Source: Leishmania infantum JPCM5 (Eukaryota > Euglenozoa > Kinetoplastea > Trypanosomatida > Trypanosomatidae). Taken from it: a stretch of 20,000 nucleotides of DNA. How positions within the stretch are numbered: position 1 is the stretch's first letter; each line of letters opens with the position of its first letter. Positions 1-9,110 of this stretch are shown here, one piece after another. The position numbers were made by a program, and so were the translations under genes. The stretch spans positions 75,001 through 95,000 of the forward strand of contig NC_009407.2 in assembly GCF_000002875.2 (NCBI RefSeq). The letters run 5' to 3'. Below the pieces are notes generated by a model. That model saw only the letters and a list, made by a program, of their open reading frames with translations. It made no database searches and had not been told where the DNA came from.

Positions 1-761
1 TCCTGCACTCCCTGGATGCTTTCTCCGTTCCGGTGGCGGTGGCCTTCAGCGGCACGCTATTCAACCAAGAACGGCTCGAATACACACGGGCCTACACGCG
101 CGCACAGAGAGGCGTTTGTGGTGCCTTCACAGCGCCCCTCTCACGTGCGGCTGCATCTTTTCTTTGGCCGCTGTGCGCCCACGACAGAGACGCGCGCGCT
201 CACAGACGGGGAGGCCGCTCGAAGGTCGCCGGCGGAGGGGGCGCACAAACAAAAGCGTAGCACCGCCCAGCCGGCCAGCAGACCTCGGAGAGGCGACGGG
301 GAAGAGGGAAGTAAGCCGGAGCCACCGCAGCAGCGCCTGACTGCTGATTCGACGCCTGTGCACACCTTTGGTTGTTTCGCTCTCGTCTACTCTCACACGT
401 GCTCTTCGCGGAGTTGTTGGGCCTGTGCAAGCGTCACTCACAGCTCAGCCTCCTCCCTATCCGTGTCCCGTCCACCCCCTACAGGGTGTGCGCCGTTCAT
501 GCGGAGTGCATGGCGACGAAGAGGGAGCGAAGTCGGCGGCAAAAGCGCCAGCGAGCAACGCCAGTCGGACATGCTCATTTACGGTTTGCCCCTCACTGCC
601 TCCGTGGAGTGATCCTCTTTTCTCGTCGTGGCACGCGCGCATACCCTGCCGCTGCTGCTTCCTCGCCACGCAAACGCGTACAGACACGCACGCGCAGTTG
701 AGGATATACATGCACGGCTGCGGTCACGTGGGGTTTCTGTGTTTCCTTGTCCGCGTGCCCG

Positions 762-920
762 TTCGACTACGAGGAAGCCGGCAGATCTGCGCGCAGACGC
801 AACCACAGCTCACCCACCTCTGCTGCACCACCGCTAAATCCTCGTTGTCTCGGACGAACCGTCCTGCCGCCGAACCCGGGCCACGCGTCTGGCGGGCTCT
901 TCTCGCGCTTCGTCGGCCCT
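762..920 (+). repeat. Diverged dispersed repeat related to the inner end of the inverted repeat
   Basis: Positions 762-854 align without gaps to 13177-13269 in the right inverted-repeat arm. The similarity continues with small gaps to about 920 (13333). Shared blocks include an AAGCC, GCAGATCTGCGC, CCACAGCTCACC, CACCGCT, and a GGGCCA-centred block. By eye identity is about 70-75 percent, so this is an old copy, unlike the nearly identical inverted-repeat arms. The similarity starts within a few bases of the inner boundary of the arm (13166), suggesting that this boundary is the real end of a dispersed element. Its family is most likely SIDER (short degenerate retroposons of Leishmania), which is inferred. 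Confidence 0.55.
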
Positions 921-2000
921 GACTTCTGGTTTAGTGCGAAGTCAAAGGACCAGCGGCTCTCCTCGCTTCCTGTGTGGAAAGGAGTTTAGGCTGCCCTAGA
1001 GGTATATCAGAGGTGGTGCCGCGGAGTAGCAGCGGTGCCGCTCTTTTTTTTTTTTTGATAATGCTCTCATTCTGTCGTCTTGGCTTGCTGCTGTCGCTTC
1101 GCATGGCCTCCCACCCTCTTCTCCCTCTCAAAGGAACGCATGCGGGCATGGGAGCGCAGGGAACTGCTTGCGTGAGCGTAGGTCTGTGTGTGTGCCCCCG
1201 ATGGACGGTTGCACGCTCCTCGACATGCCCCCCCTCTTTGCAGCTCCGCCCTCCTGTGCCCTCCGCTGCTGCCTTTGGTGACGAGGGTAGAGGTGATTCG
1301 CAGGGCAGGGCATTTTCGTTTGTAACGTGCGCCAGTGCGGGGGGAGGGCGAGTAGCCCACGAATGATGACCGCAAGAGAAGTGAAGCCCACGCATCGAAG
1401 TGTCAGGCGAGAAAGACGGTTGTGAAGGCGGTGTGGAGGACGGCGGTGCTCTTCGCATCTGCATCGGGGGCGGCGTGTGCGACGAGGAAAACGATACCTT
1501 CACCCACTCCATCCTCCAAAGGGACTGTCTCTCCGCCCATGAGCGCAGGAAACAGAAAAGACGCGCCACTGTCTCTCCCGCGCACGCTTATTTTGCTACC
1601 GCCTCGTCCCTCCTCCCCGCGGTCATTTCGCCTCTCCGCCGCATCCCATGCCACGCGCTTTCACTTTTGCGCTCGCGGTGACCCTCGGCTCAGCACTCGA
1701 CCTCGATCAGCCGGGATGCCCGACCCACCCTCTATGCGTGAGAGAGCGCTCCTGCCTTGCCCGGTGCGCTGTCGCTTCACCTCATTTGGCCCTCGCGCAA
1801 GACCTCCGCACAGCCTCCCCTGCCTCCGTCGCGATACACAAGCAGACATATACACCTCTTCAGCCACAAGTACACCCTCCTCCATCGCTCTGCCGCAGAG
1901 TCAGGCGTATGACTCTGATTCTGTCATCGTCGTTGCTGTGCTGGCGCGCTGCTCACTCCTCTATCGAGGCGTGGTGCGCTGCGCAACTGCGCAGGGCTCG

Positions 2001-2071
2001 CGTCTTCCTATCTCCCGTCTTCTCGTTATCTGCCTTTCGTTTCTCCTTATCTCTCCCCCAAACAAACACAG
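2001..2071 (+). promoter_or_regulatory. Candidate distal trans-splice acceptor for the ABC transporter
   Basis: A long run dominated by C and T is followed by CAAACAAACACAG, giving an AG at 2070-2071. Trypanosomatid mRNAs receive the spliced leader at the first usable AG after such a tract. Use of this site would leave a 5' UTR of about 235 nt. A second site at 2231 is equally good, so the actual acceptor is undecided. Confidence 0.4.
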
Positions 2072-2200
2072 CCTCTCCTATCCTGAGCACCAACGCTGGC
2101 CCTTCCCATCCAGCGGGCCTCCTTTCCTGTCTGCTCCCTTCGCACAACTGCACATCATCATCGCCGCTGCCGTCGGCACCCGCTTCCGTTAACGCGAAGG

Positions 2201-2231
2201 TCTTTCCCCCACTCTCTCGGGTTTCTTCCAG
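2201..2231 (+). promoter_or_regulatory. Candidate proximal trans-splice acceptor for the ABC transporter
   Basis: A tract of T and C ending in TTTCTTCCAG places an AG at 2230-2231, 75 nt before the ATG at 2307. I see no ATG between this AG and 2307, so a transcript spliced here would start translation at the annotated codon. Confidence 0.5.
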
Positions 2232-2306
2232 CGCGCTGCGGTATCGACATCTGAGCACCGCTTCCCTGACACGGCCGCGTGCACCCGCACCGCTCTAGCG
2301 GCTGCC

Positions 2307-5300
2307 ATGCAGTACGAGGACCCGCGCCATCACAGCGCAGCGTCAGCGGAGCACAGAGCGCTGCCGAAAGGTGGGCATCAGAATGGCGCCGCTGAACAGC
2401 TTGCAACCGCTTCAAAGGCCACGGCAGCGAATCGCCAAGCTGCACTGCACGAGCGCGATACGCTGAAGCAGCGAATAACGGAGCTGTGGGGCCCGCCGAA
2501 GCACTACGTGGAGTGCGACGAGGACCGCGCCTCCTTCAGCCATCGCATGTGGTACTTCTTTGTGTATCCGATGGTGCTGCTCGCATCACGGGAACAGATC
2601 AGTCTTGAGAATATGCCCCCGCCAACGCGGGATGTGCGCGCGCACGACTGCGGGCTGCGGCTGTCGCGTGCTGTGCAGGCGGCGATGTACGAGCGGAACG
2701 CGTGGAACTGCATGGCTGGGACGGAGGTCGTGAGCACGCTGGACGCTTCGAGTCGCGGTGTTCTGCGGTGGGTCGGGGTGCCGCAGCAGGGCGGGTACAC
2801 GCGGATGATGGCTGGCGTGGAGTGGAGCGTGCCGCCGGCTCTGCGCACCGCTGCGAGGTCCGACGACAGCGGTGCGTCGCCGTTCTTCGACGGCGTTGCG
2901 CACGGTGAGCACCTGTTCACGCCTGAGCAGAGTGGCATGTCGACGCTGGAGGAGGTGACGTGCGTAAGGTTGCTGTCGTCGGATGGGAGGCCCGTGGACG
3001 CTGCTTCTGTGCCAACGCCGCGCCGGCTCTCTCTCATGCGCGTGCTCCTGGCATCGCTGCCGGAGTATTTTTGGTGGCAGGTTCCCTTCAAGCTTGTTGG
3101 TGACGTGTGCACCCTCACTATACCTTTTCTCTTGAAGGCGTTTGTGCACTTCATCAGCGAGCGCAACCAGAGCTGGGCGTACGGGCTGGTGCTAACAGTG
3201 ACGTTCTTCCTGACACAACTGATGCAGAGCACCTGCCTGCACCGCTTCTACTACGTGAGCATCAAATGTGGTCTGCAGTACCGCTCCGCCCTTAACGGGT
3301 TGATATTTGAGAAGGTGTTCACGATCTCCCACAAGGCTCTGGCAGATCCACAGATGAACACAGGCCGCATCATCAACATGATGAGCACGGACACCGAGCA
3401 GGCAAACCAGTTCATGCAGTATTGCATGTACATCTGGAGCAGCCCCATGGTGTTTCTTATCTCCATCTCATTTCTCAGTCGCTTGGTGGGTTGGTGCTCC
3501 ATCATGGCTGTCGTGGCGCTGCTCATGACGCTGCCGATCAACGGTTGGCTGATGAAGTGGCAGATGGCGGCGCGGCGAAAGCTCGTCAAGGCAACGGATG
3601 TGCGCGTGAAAGCGGCGAACGAGTTCTTCTCGGGCGTCCGCGTCGCCAAGTTTATGACGTGGGAGCCGCGGTTTATCGCCAACATCGAGGAGAAGCGCGC
3701 CTTGGAGGTGTCGTACTTGAAGCAGGTGCAGACCGCGCGAGTCTGCACGTCGTTTGTGAGCATGGCCACCCCACAGGTCATGATCGCCGCGGTGTTCATT
3801 GTGTATTACCTGCTTGGGCACGAGCTCACGCCGACGGTGGTGTACCCGACTATCTCTCTCCTTGGCATTATCAGGATGCCGTTTAATATGCTGCCGTTAG
3901 TGTTCACCCTGTCGGCGCAGTACCTTGTGGCCATCACGCGTATCAACAAATTCCTCGAGTGCGACAACGCCACCTGCTCCACTGTGCAGGACATGGAGGA
4001 GTACTGGAGGGAGCAGCGCGAACACAGCACTGCGTGCCAGCTTGCCGCTGTGCTGGAGAACGTCGACGTGACTGCCTTTGTGCCCGTGAAACTGCCGTTT
4101 GCGCCGAAGGTGAAGACGTCTCTGCTTTCTCGGGCTCTGCGGATGCTGTGCTGCGGGCGCTGCCGACCTGCGAAGCAGTACCCCGCGCCAACGGCTGTGG
4201 CGGAGGATGTGTGCGCGGCTTTGCCATTATCGCCCTCGCCGCCGTCTTCGTCGGCATCGCCGCGCGGAGGCGCCTTTCGTAAGGGTAAGGTTGAGGCGGA
4301 TGACTTCTTCGAGCTGGAGCCGAAGGTGCTGCTGCACGACGTGTCTGTGAGCGTCCCGCGCGGGAAGCTGACGGTTGTGCTTGGCGCGACCGGGAGCGGG
4401 AAGTCGACGCTGCTGCAGTCGCTGCTGTCGCAGTTCGAGATCAGCGAGGGCCGCATGTGGGCGGAGCGGAGCATCGCGTACGTGCCGCAGCAGGCGTGGA
4501 TCATGAACGCGACGGTGCGCGGCAACATCCTGTTCTTCGACGAGGAGGACGCCGCGCGGCTCGCGGATGCCGTGCGCGTGAGCCAGCTGGAGGCGGACGT
4601 TGCGCAGCTTGGCGGGGGGCTGGAGACGGAGATCGGGGAGAAGGGCGTGAACCTGAGCGGCGGGCAGAAGGCGCGCGTGAGCCTTGCGCGCGCCGTGTAC
4701 GCGAACCGCGACGTGTACCTGCTGGACGACCCCCTGTCCGCGCTGGACGCGCACGTTGGCGAGCGCGTTGTGGAGGAGTGCTTCCTTGGCGCACTTGCGG
4801 GCAAGACGCGCGTGCTTGCGACGCACCAGGTGCACATTGTGCCGAGGGCAGACTACGTTGTGGCGCTGGGTGACGGGCGCGTCGAGTTCAGCGGAAGCAG
4901 CGCGGACTTTATGCACACACCGTTTTACGCGTCGCTGGCCGCTGCGGAGGCAGATAGCCCTCCAAGAAAGGGCGGTGGCGCGAATGCAGATGCTGAGGAC
5001 ATGGACGCTGCCTGCGGTGGCGTATCGGACCCCGAGGAGGGCTCTGCAAAGCCGGTGAGGAGGGCGGTGTCGGGGGATGGCGCCGCTGCCCCCGCCGCTG
5101 CTGCTCAGCTGATGACAGTGGAGGAGAAAGCGTCGGGCATGGTGGCATGGGGGACGTATCGAGAGTACCTCAGGTTCTGCGGAGGGCGTTTGTGGATTGG
5201 TGGGGTTCTGGCGATATTTGGCGTGACCGAGTTCTTCACCATCTCTTCGATGCTGTGCTTGTCGATGTGGGCGGCGCGGCGCTTCGATTTGTCGGACGCG

Positions 5301-6995
5301 TCGTACCTGTTGATGTATATTGGCTGCGTTGTGCTTGGGACGTCGACAGTGCCGCTGCGCTTTTACTTCTCATTCGAGGCAATGCGGCGCGGGTGCGCTA
5401 GGATGCACCACGCCGTTCTGCGCAGTGTGTCACGCGGAACGATGGAGTTCTTTGATACAACACCGCTGGGCCGCATACTCAACCGCTTCTCGCGCGACGT
5501 GGACGTCGCAGACAACACGCTGCCAATGTCGATGCTACAGATGATGAGCTGCCTTTGCGGGATCCTGTCATCGCTTCTGGTGACGTTCTTCACGCAGCCG
5601 CTGGTGATATTCGCGCTTGCGCCGTGCGGGTATCTGTACTACCGGATCATGGTGTTCTACAACTCTGCCAACCGCGAGATCCGCCGAACAAGCAGCGTTG
5701 TAAAGTCGCCTCTGTTCTCTCTTCTTGGCGAGGCGCTGACGGGCAGCGCGACAATCACTGCGTACCGCCGCGCTTCGACGGTGATGCAGGAGGCGCTGCA
5801 CCGGCTGGACCTCGTGTACTCGTGCTCAATCCTAGAGAACATGGCGAACCGCTGGCTTGGAGTTCGTGTAGAGTTCCTCAGCAACATCGTGGTGTCGACA
5901 ATTGTGCTTATCGGCATTGGCCGCACGGTGCTGATGGAGACCCATGAGGAATGGATAGCGCTTGTCTCGCTGTCACTGACGATGGCAACGCAGACGACAG
6001 CAATGCTGAACTGGCTTCTGCGGCAGGTTGCGACGGTGGAGGCGGACATGAACAGCGTGGAGCGGCTGCTGCACTACACCCACAAAGTGCCGCAGGAGGC
6101 GATGCCGGAGCTGGACGCGGAGGTGGACGCGCTGGAGAGGCGGACGGGAATGGCGGCGGACGTGACGGGGACGGTTGTGATCGAGCCTGCGAGCCCGACG
6201 AGCGCCGCGCCGCACACCGTGCAGGCCGGGTCGCTTGTGTTCGAGGGCGTGCAGATGCGGTACCGCGAGGGGCTGCCGCTTGTGCTGCGCGGCGTGAGCT
6301 TCCGGATCGCGCCGCGCGAGAAGGTCGGCATTGTTGGGCGGACGGGGAGCGGGAAGTCGACGCTGCTGCTGACGTTCATGCGGATTGTGGAGGTGTGCGG
6401 CGGGGAGATCCGCGTGAACGGGCGCGAGATCGGTGCGTACGGGCTGCGCGAGCTGCGGCGGCAGTTCTCGATGATCCCGCAGGACCCTGTGCTGTTCGAC
6501 GGGACGGTGCGGCAGAACGTGGACCCGTTCCTGGAGGCGTCGTCCGCGGAGGTGTGGGCTGCGCTGGAGCTTGTAGGGCTGCGCGAGCGCGTTGCGTCGG
6601 AGAGCGAGGGGATCGACAGCCGCGTGCTGGAGGGCGGGTCGAACTACAGCGTTGGGCAGCGGCAGCTGATGTGCATGGCGCGCGCGCTGCTGAAGAAGGG
6701 GAGCGGGTTCATCCTGATGGACGAGGCGACGGCGAACATCGACCCCGCGCTTGACCGGCAGATCCAGGCGACAGTGATGAGCGCGTTCTCGGCGTACACG
6801 GTGATCACGATCGCGCACCGGCTGCACACTGTCGCGCAGTACGACAAGATCATCGTGATGGACCACGGTGCTGTTGCGGAGATGGGCAGTCCGCGCGAGC
6901 TTGTGATGAACCGCCAGTCCATATTCCACAGCATGGTGGAGGCACTGGGCCGCAGCGAGGCAGCGCGCGTGATTCAGGTGGCGATGGCTCAATAA
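2307..6995 (+). CDS. ABCC2: ABCC-family (MRP-type) ABC transporter, full length
   Basis: A 1562-residue full transporter laid out TMD1-NBD1-TMD2-NBD2, the size expected for MRP-type exporters. TMD1 starts near residue 257 (WWQVPFKLVGDVCTLTIPF). NBD1 has Walker A GATGSGKST (693-701), signature LSGGQ (783-787), Walker B VYLLDDP (803-809) and switch His 840. TMD2 spans about 960-1245. NBD2 has Walker A GRTGSGKST (1344-1352), a variant signature YSVGQ (1447-1451), Walker B FILMDE (Asp1472, catalytic Glu1473) and His1504. Asp808 in place of the catalytic Glu in NBD1 is the normal ABCC asymmetry. The first 240 residues resemble the N-terminus of the transporter at 19103. ABCC exporters pump thiol or glutathione conjugates; Leishmania members act mainly on intracellular vesicles. 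The family is certain. The choice of ABCC2 over ABCC1 rests on order relative to HTBF and MRPA and is uncertain. ATG2307 follows a good splice site and the stop is TAA. Confidence 0.95.
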   Translation: MQYEDPRHHSAASAEHRALPKGGHQNGAAEQLATASKATAANRQAALHERDTLKQRITELWGPPKHYVECDEDRASFSHRMWYFFVYPMVLLASREQISLENMPPPTRDVRAHDCGLRLSRAVQAAMYERNAWNCMAGTEVVSTLDASSRGVLRWVGVPQQGGYTRMMAGVEWSVPPALRTAARSDDSGASPFFDGVAHGEHLFTPEQSGMSTLEEVTCVRLLSSDGRPVDAASVPTPRRLSLMRVLLASLPEYFWWQVPFKLVGDVCTLTIPFLLKAFVHFISERNQSWAYGLVLTVTFFLTQLMQSTCLHRFYYVSIKCGLQYRSALNGLIFEKVFTISHKALADPQMNTGRIINMMSTDTEQANQFMQYCMYIWSSPMVFLISISFLSRLVGWCSIMAVVALLMTLPINGWLMKWQMAARRKLVKATDVRVKAANEFFSGVRVAKFMTWEPRFIANIEEKRALEVSYLKQVQTARVCTSFVSMATPQVMIAAVFIVYYLLGHELTPTVVYPTISLLGIIRMPFNMLPLVFTLSAQYLVAITRINKFLECDNATCSTVQDMEEYWREQREHSTACQLAAVLENVDVTAFVPVKLPFAPKVKTSLLSRALRMLCCGRCRPAKQYPAPTAVAEDVCAALPLSPSPPSSSASPRGGAFRKGKVEADDFFELEPKVLLHDVSVSVPRGKLTVVLGATGSGKSTLLQSLLSQFEISEGRMWAERSIAYVPQQAWIMNATVRGNILFFDEEDAARLADAVRVSQLEADVAQLGGGLETEIGEKGVNLSGGQKARVSLARAVYANRDVYLLDDPLSALDAHVGERVVEECFLGALAGKTRVLATHQVHIVPRADYVVALGDGRVEFSGSSADFMHTPFYASLAAAEADSPPRKGGGANADAEDMDAACGGVSDPEEGSAKPVRRAVSGDGAAAPAAAAQLMTVEEKASGMVAWGTYREYLRFCGGRLWIGGVLAIFGVTEFFTISSMLCLSMWAARRFDLSDASYLLMYIGCVVLGTSTVPLRFYFSFEAMRRGCARMHHAVLRSVSRGTMEFFDTTPLGRILNRFSRDVDVADNTLPMSMLQMMSCLCGILSSLLVTFFTQPLVIFALAPCGYLYYRIMVFYNSANREIRRTSSVVKSPLFSLLGEALTGSATITAYRRASTVMQEALHRLDLVYSCSILENMANRWLGVRVEFLSNIVVSTIVLIGIGRTVLMETHEEWIALVSLSLTMATQTTAMLNWLLRQVATVEADMNSVERLLHYTHKVPQEAMPELDAEVDALERRTGMAADVTGTVVIEPASPTSAAPHTVQAGSLVFEGVQMRYREGLPLVLRGVSFRIAPREKVGIVGRTGSGKSTLLLTFMRIVEVCGGEIRVNGREIGAYGLRELRRQFSMIPQDPVLFDGTVRQNVDPFLEASSAEVWAALELVGLRERVASESEGIDSRVLEGGSNYSVGQRQLMCMARALLKKGSGFILMDEATANIDPALDRQIQATVMSAFSAYTVITIAHRLHTVAQYDKIIVMDHGAVAEMGSPRELVMNRQSIFHSMVEALGRSEAARVIQVAMAQ

Positions 6996-7593
6996 GGGTA
7001 ATGGTGGTAGTGAGGAGGGGGGGCTACGAACATTTGCTGAGGTGCTTTCTTCTTGGCGGGGCTGTTCGTAGCTCCAAGAAGGTCCTATGTAAGAAGGCGG
7101 CTCTCTCTAGGCCGCTGGGCGTCTCTCTCTTTCTCGGTAAGCTGAGCTGGCTGCGCTGTGGTCGACAAGTACCGGTTGGAGTGGTAGTGCGTACATCAGA
7201 TGCCCTCCAGGGGCCTTGTATGCTGTTTGTGTGGACCGTGTACTGTGCGACGGAACGATGGGTGATGCGGCGCGGAGTGCGAGGAGGGCTTCGGTGCACG
7301 GAAAGGCCTTTGCTACGTCACCTCCAATGTGGATGTCTATATATATATATATATATAGCCTTCATTTGAGGATGTTGTTTATGTGCAGCAGCGCTGCTTC
7401 TCGCCTCCGTCCTTTCACTGAGATACTTCCGCCATCGTCGTCGCACAAACCCTCGCGCACCGCGAATGTTTGGCCTCCGCGCTCCACCACCGCGCACGTT
7501 GCACCGACACATCGCCTCCCTTGCATACCTCACTCTCTGTGTGCGCGCGCTGGACTCTCCTCTTTGCTTTTCACGCAAATCGCTGTTTCATCG
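6996..7593. other. Spacer between the ABC transporter and the left repeat arm
   Basis: No credible gene. The first part is the likely 3' UTR of the transporter. The short frames are Arg- and Ser-rich and overlap on both strands. A (TA)10 microsatellite lies at 7338-7357, followed by pyrimidine-rich sequence up to the sharp start of the inverted repeat at 7594. Confidence 0.65.
7338..7357. repeat. (TA)10 microsatellite
   Basis: Twenty bases of uninterrupted alternating T and A in an otherwise GC-rich spacer, about 240 bp outside the left arm of the inverted repeat. It may be length-variable between strains and could melt or extrude easily. No function is claimed. Confidence 0.9.
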
Positions 7594-7650
7594 GCGATGC
7601 CGGCCACCGCACCGTGGCACGAAGGTCCAGTACGCCCTCCGGGGGAACGC
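7594..7650 (+). mobile_element. Pr77/SIDER-like retroposon signature at the outer end of the left arm
   Basis: The first bases of the arm contain ATGCCGGCC, then GTGG, then GAAGGTC, AG, T and CGG blocks. They align without gaps to 17933-17985 in the HTBF 3' region. From memory, this pattern resembles the conserved 77-79 bp 5' signature shared by ingi/L1Tc-clade retroposons and by the degenerate SIDER elements of Leishmania. The repeat boundary coincides with the signature start, as expected if a retroposon 5' end defines the arm edge. The element reads inward; its 3' end is not identified. Confidence 0.45.
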
Positions 7651-9110
7651 CAATAGTCGGCACCCTGCCGTCGGGCACGGCTGTGGACTCTTGCTGCCGG
7701 CACACCGGTCTGGGCTGGCGCTGTGCCGAAGAGACTCGCGACCGCGATCACGCGTGTACCGGCTCACGGCAAATCGCGTCAGTTACACGGTGGCAGCCGT
7801 CCCGCGCCAAGCAACGACGGCGCCGAGCTCACGAGACGACAGGAGACCGTCATCGCCCAGCTCCGCACGCACACCTGTCCGCCCTTTGCATTCCTGCAGC
7901 GACGGGTGACTGGCAGTGACAAGATGGAGTGCACGTGGTGCGCTGCCTGCTACTCCGCTCGCACGGTGGCGTCCCCACCCCCGCCAGGGCCTCCGCCGCC
8001 GTGTCGGGCCCGCAGTGCCACGCGCGAGTTCGCGAATCGCGCGACGCATGGACCCCCGCCCCCAGTCGCGTGTCCGCCGCCGCCCCCCCTGCACCCCCCC
8101 CCCCTCAGGACGGCAAGCTGCGACTTCGTCGCGCGCAGGCACATGCCTATCCGCCAGCCCCCTCCGCTGGACACACCCACTCCCTGCCAGGACCGTGCGG
8201 GTTCAGGGGAAGGCGGGATGCCCCTTGCTGCCACAGACTCATGGCAGCGTCCCACCTGTCGCGGCGCATGCGGGCACGCCATCCAGGCACGCCACCCACC
8301 CCATGACATCGACGATAGCGGGGAATGGGGGCGACGGCGAGCCACCAAGACAGCAGCGCTGCCCCGAAACACGTATCCGTATCCACCAGCGCGAGCACTG
8401 TGCGCACGCGCGGCCGACCACAGCTGGCACGGCGTGCCGCATCCAAGCAAAGCATGCAGAGGTCAGAAGAGCAAGAGCGATGGACGGGAGAGGCTGAGAA
8501 GAGGCGCGCACCGGGCAGCCCAACAGTGCACGTGTGCGGCATGTGCGGCATCGCCTGCATCCCCCACCCGCTGGGCTGATGTGGCGCAGATGCCGGAGGC
8601 ATGACCAGAGTAGCCCGAGTGGCACCACCGAGCTCTGCGCACTCCCACGCGGCGAGCCCACACACCGCGTTACTGCATGCCGCGGCTTGAGCTGGCTAAG
8701 GAAGAAGCATGGCGTACAGACCGAGTGCCGGGTCTCACAGGGCCCTCACCGGGACGTGGCCAGCGTCCTCCCTGCGCTCATCCGTCACGCACCCAGACCA
8801 CCGCCTGTTGCCCGCACGAGGCGCCACCGCCGCCGCCCTCGAGCAGAACCACAAGCGCGGCCCACCCGCATCAAGGCATGCAGAGCTCACCCATCTCTGT
8901 TTGGCGCCGACCGCGCAGCGCGTCGGCGAAGGAGGGTCGAGTAGGGTCGAGGAAGGACGGGACGAGACGGTGAGGCGCATGGCCCGATTCGACCACAGAC
9001 AGCTCGCCCTACACAGCGGGGATGTAGCGGTGTTGTCGCAGGGGCAGGTGAGCTGTGGCGGTGCATGTGCGCATATCTGCTGGCTTGATGAATGCCGAAT
9101 AGAGATGGTG
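7594..9110 (+). repeat. Left arm of a 1.5-kb inverted repeat (H-locus type)
   Basis: This 1517-bp segment is the reverse complement of 13166-14680. The match stops abruptly at both ends: outside 7594 the base differs from the right-arm complement, and inside 9110 the sequences diverge at once. Differences found: 11 C at 8095-8105 against 9 G in the other arm, A8306 against G, and T9074, A9091 and G9104 near the inner end. All reading frames of the two arms otherwise give the same peptides, so identity exceeds 99 percent. Long frames across the arm (for example 293 codons from 7723) are Pro/Arg/Ala-rich, appear on both strands and show no domain, so I treat the arm as non-coding. It is GC-rich with C homopolymers. 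Such repeats flank H-locus genes in Leishmania and mediate their amplification. Confidence 0.95.

Larger units (their letters stand above)
1..2306. other. Non-coding flank upstream of the ABC transporter
   Basis: No open frame here looks like a protein: the frames are rich in Ser, Pro, Arg and Cys, overlap one another on both strands and lack hydrophobic or motif structure. The DNA is pyrimidine-rich on the + strand, especially from about 1400 onward, which is typical of trypanosomatid intergenic sequence. It contains a 13-base T run (1044-1056) and a degenerate repeat (about 762-920, listed separately). It probably holds the 3' UTR of an upstream gene beyond the left edge (in the H locus this would be another ABCC gene) followed by the trans-splicing signals of the gene at 2307. 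The upstream polyadenylation site cannot be placed. Confidence 0.7.

Noticed and set aside
1422..2298. Two overlapping + strand frames (256 and 216 codons) before the ABC gene
   Set aside because: Ser/Pro/Leu-rich products of a pyrimidine-rich spacer; they end just before or at the leader of the ABC gene and show no domain.
3806..4837. 343-codon minus-strand frame
   Set aside because: Lies wholly within the ABC transporter gene; it is an antisense shadow caused by high GC3 coding sequence.
5973..6992. 339-codon minus-strand His/Arg-rich frame
   Set aside because: Antisense shadow of NBD2 of the ABC transporter, with no protein features of its own.
7338..7357. (TA)10 tract as a promoter TATA element
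   Set aside because: Trypanosomatid protein genes are transcribed polycistronically without TATA promoters at each gene; this is a simple microsatellite.
7723..8604. 293-codon frame across the left repeat arm, with partner frames on both strands in both arms
   Set aside because: Composition is Pro/Arg/Ala/His-rich with no domain, several frames are open at once because the DNA is GC-rich, and the frame is changed in the other arm by the C-run length difference.
7594..9110. Inverted repeat as terminal repeats of a composite transposon carrying the loop genes
   Set aside because: No transposase, integrase or reverse transcriptase frame is present, and no flanking target-site duplication is apparent next to 7594 and 14680; H-locus recombination repeat is the better reading.
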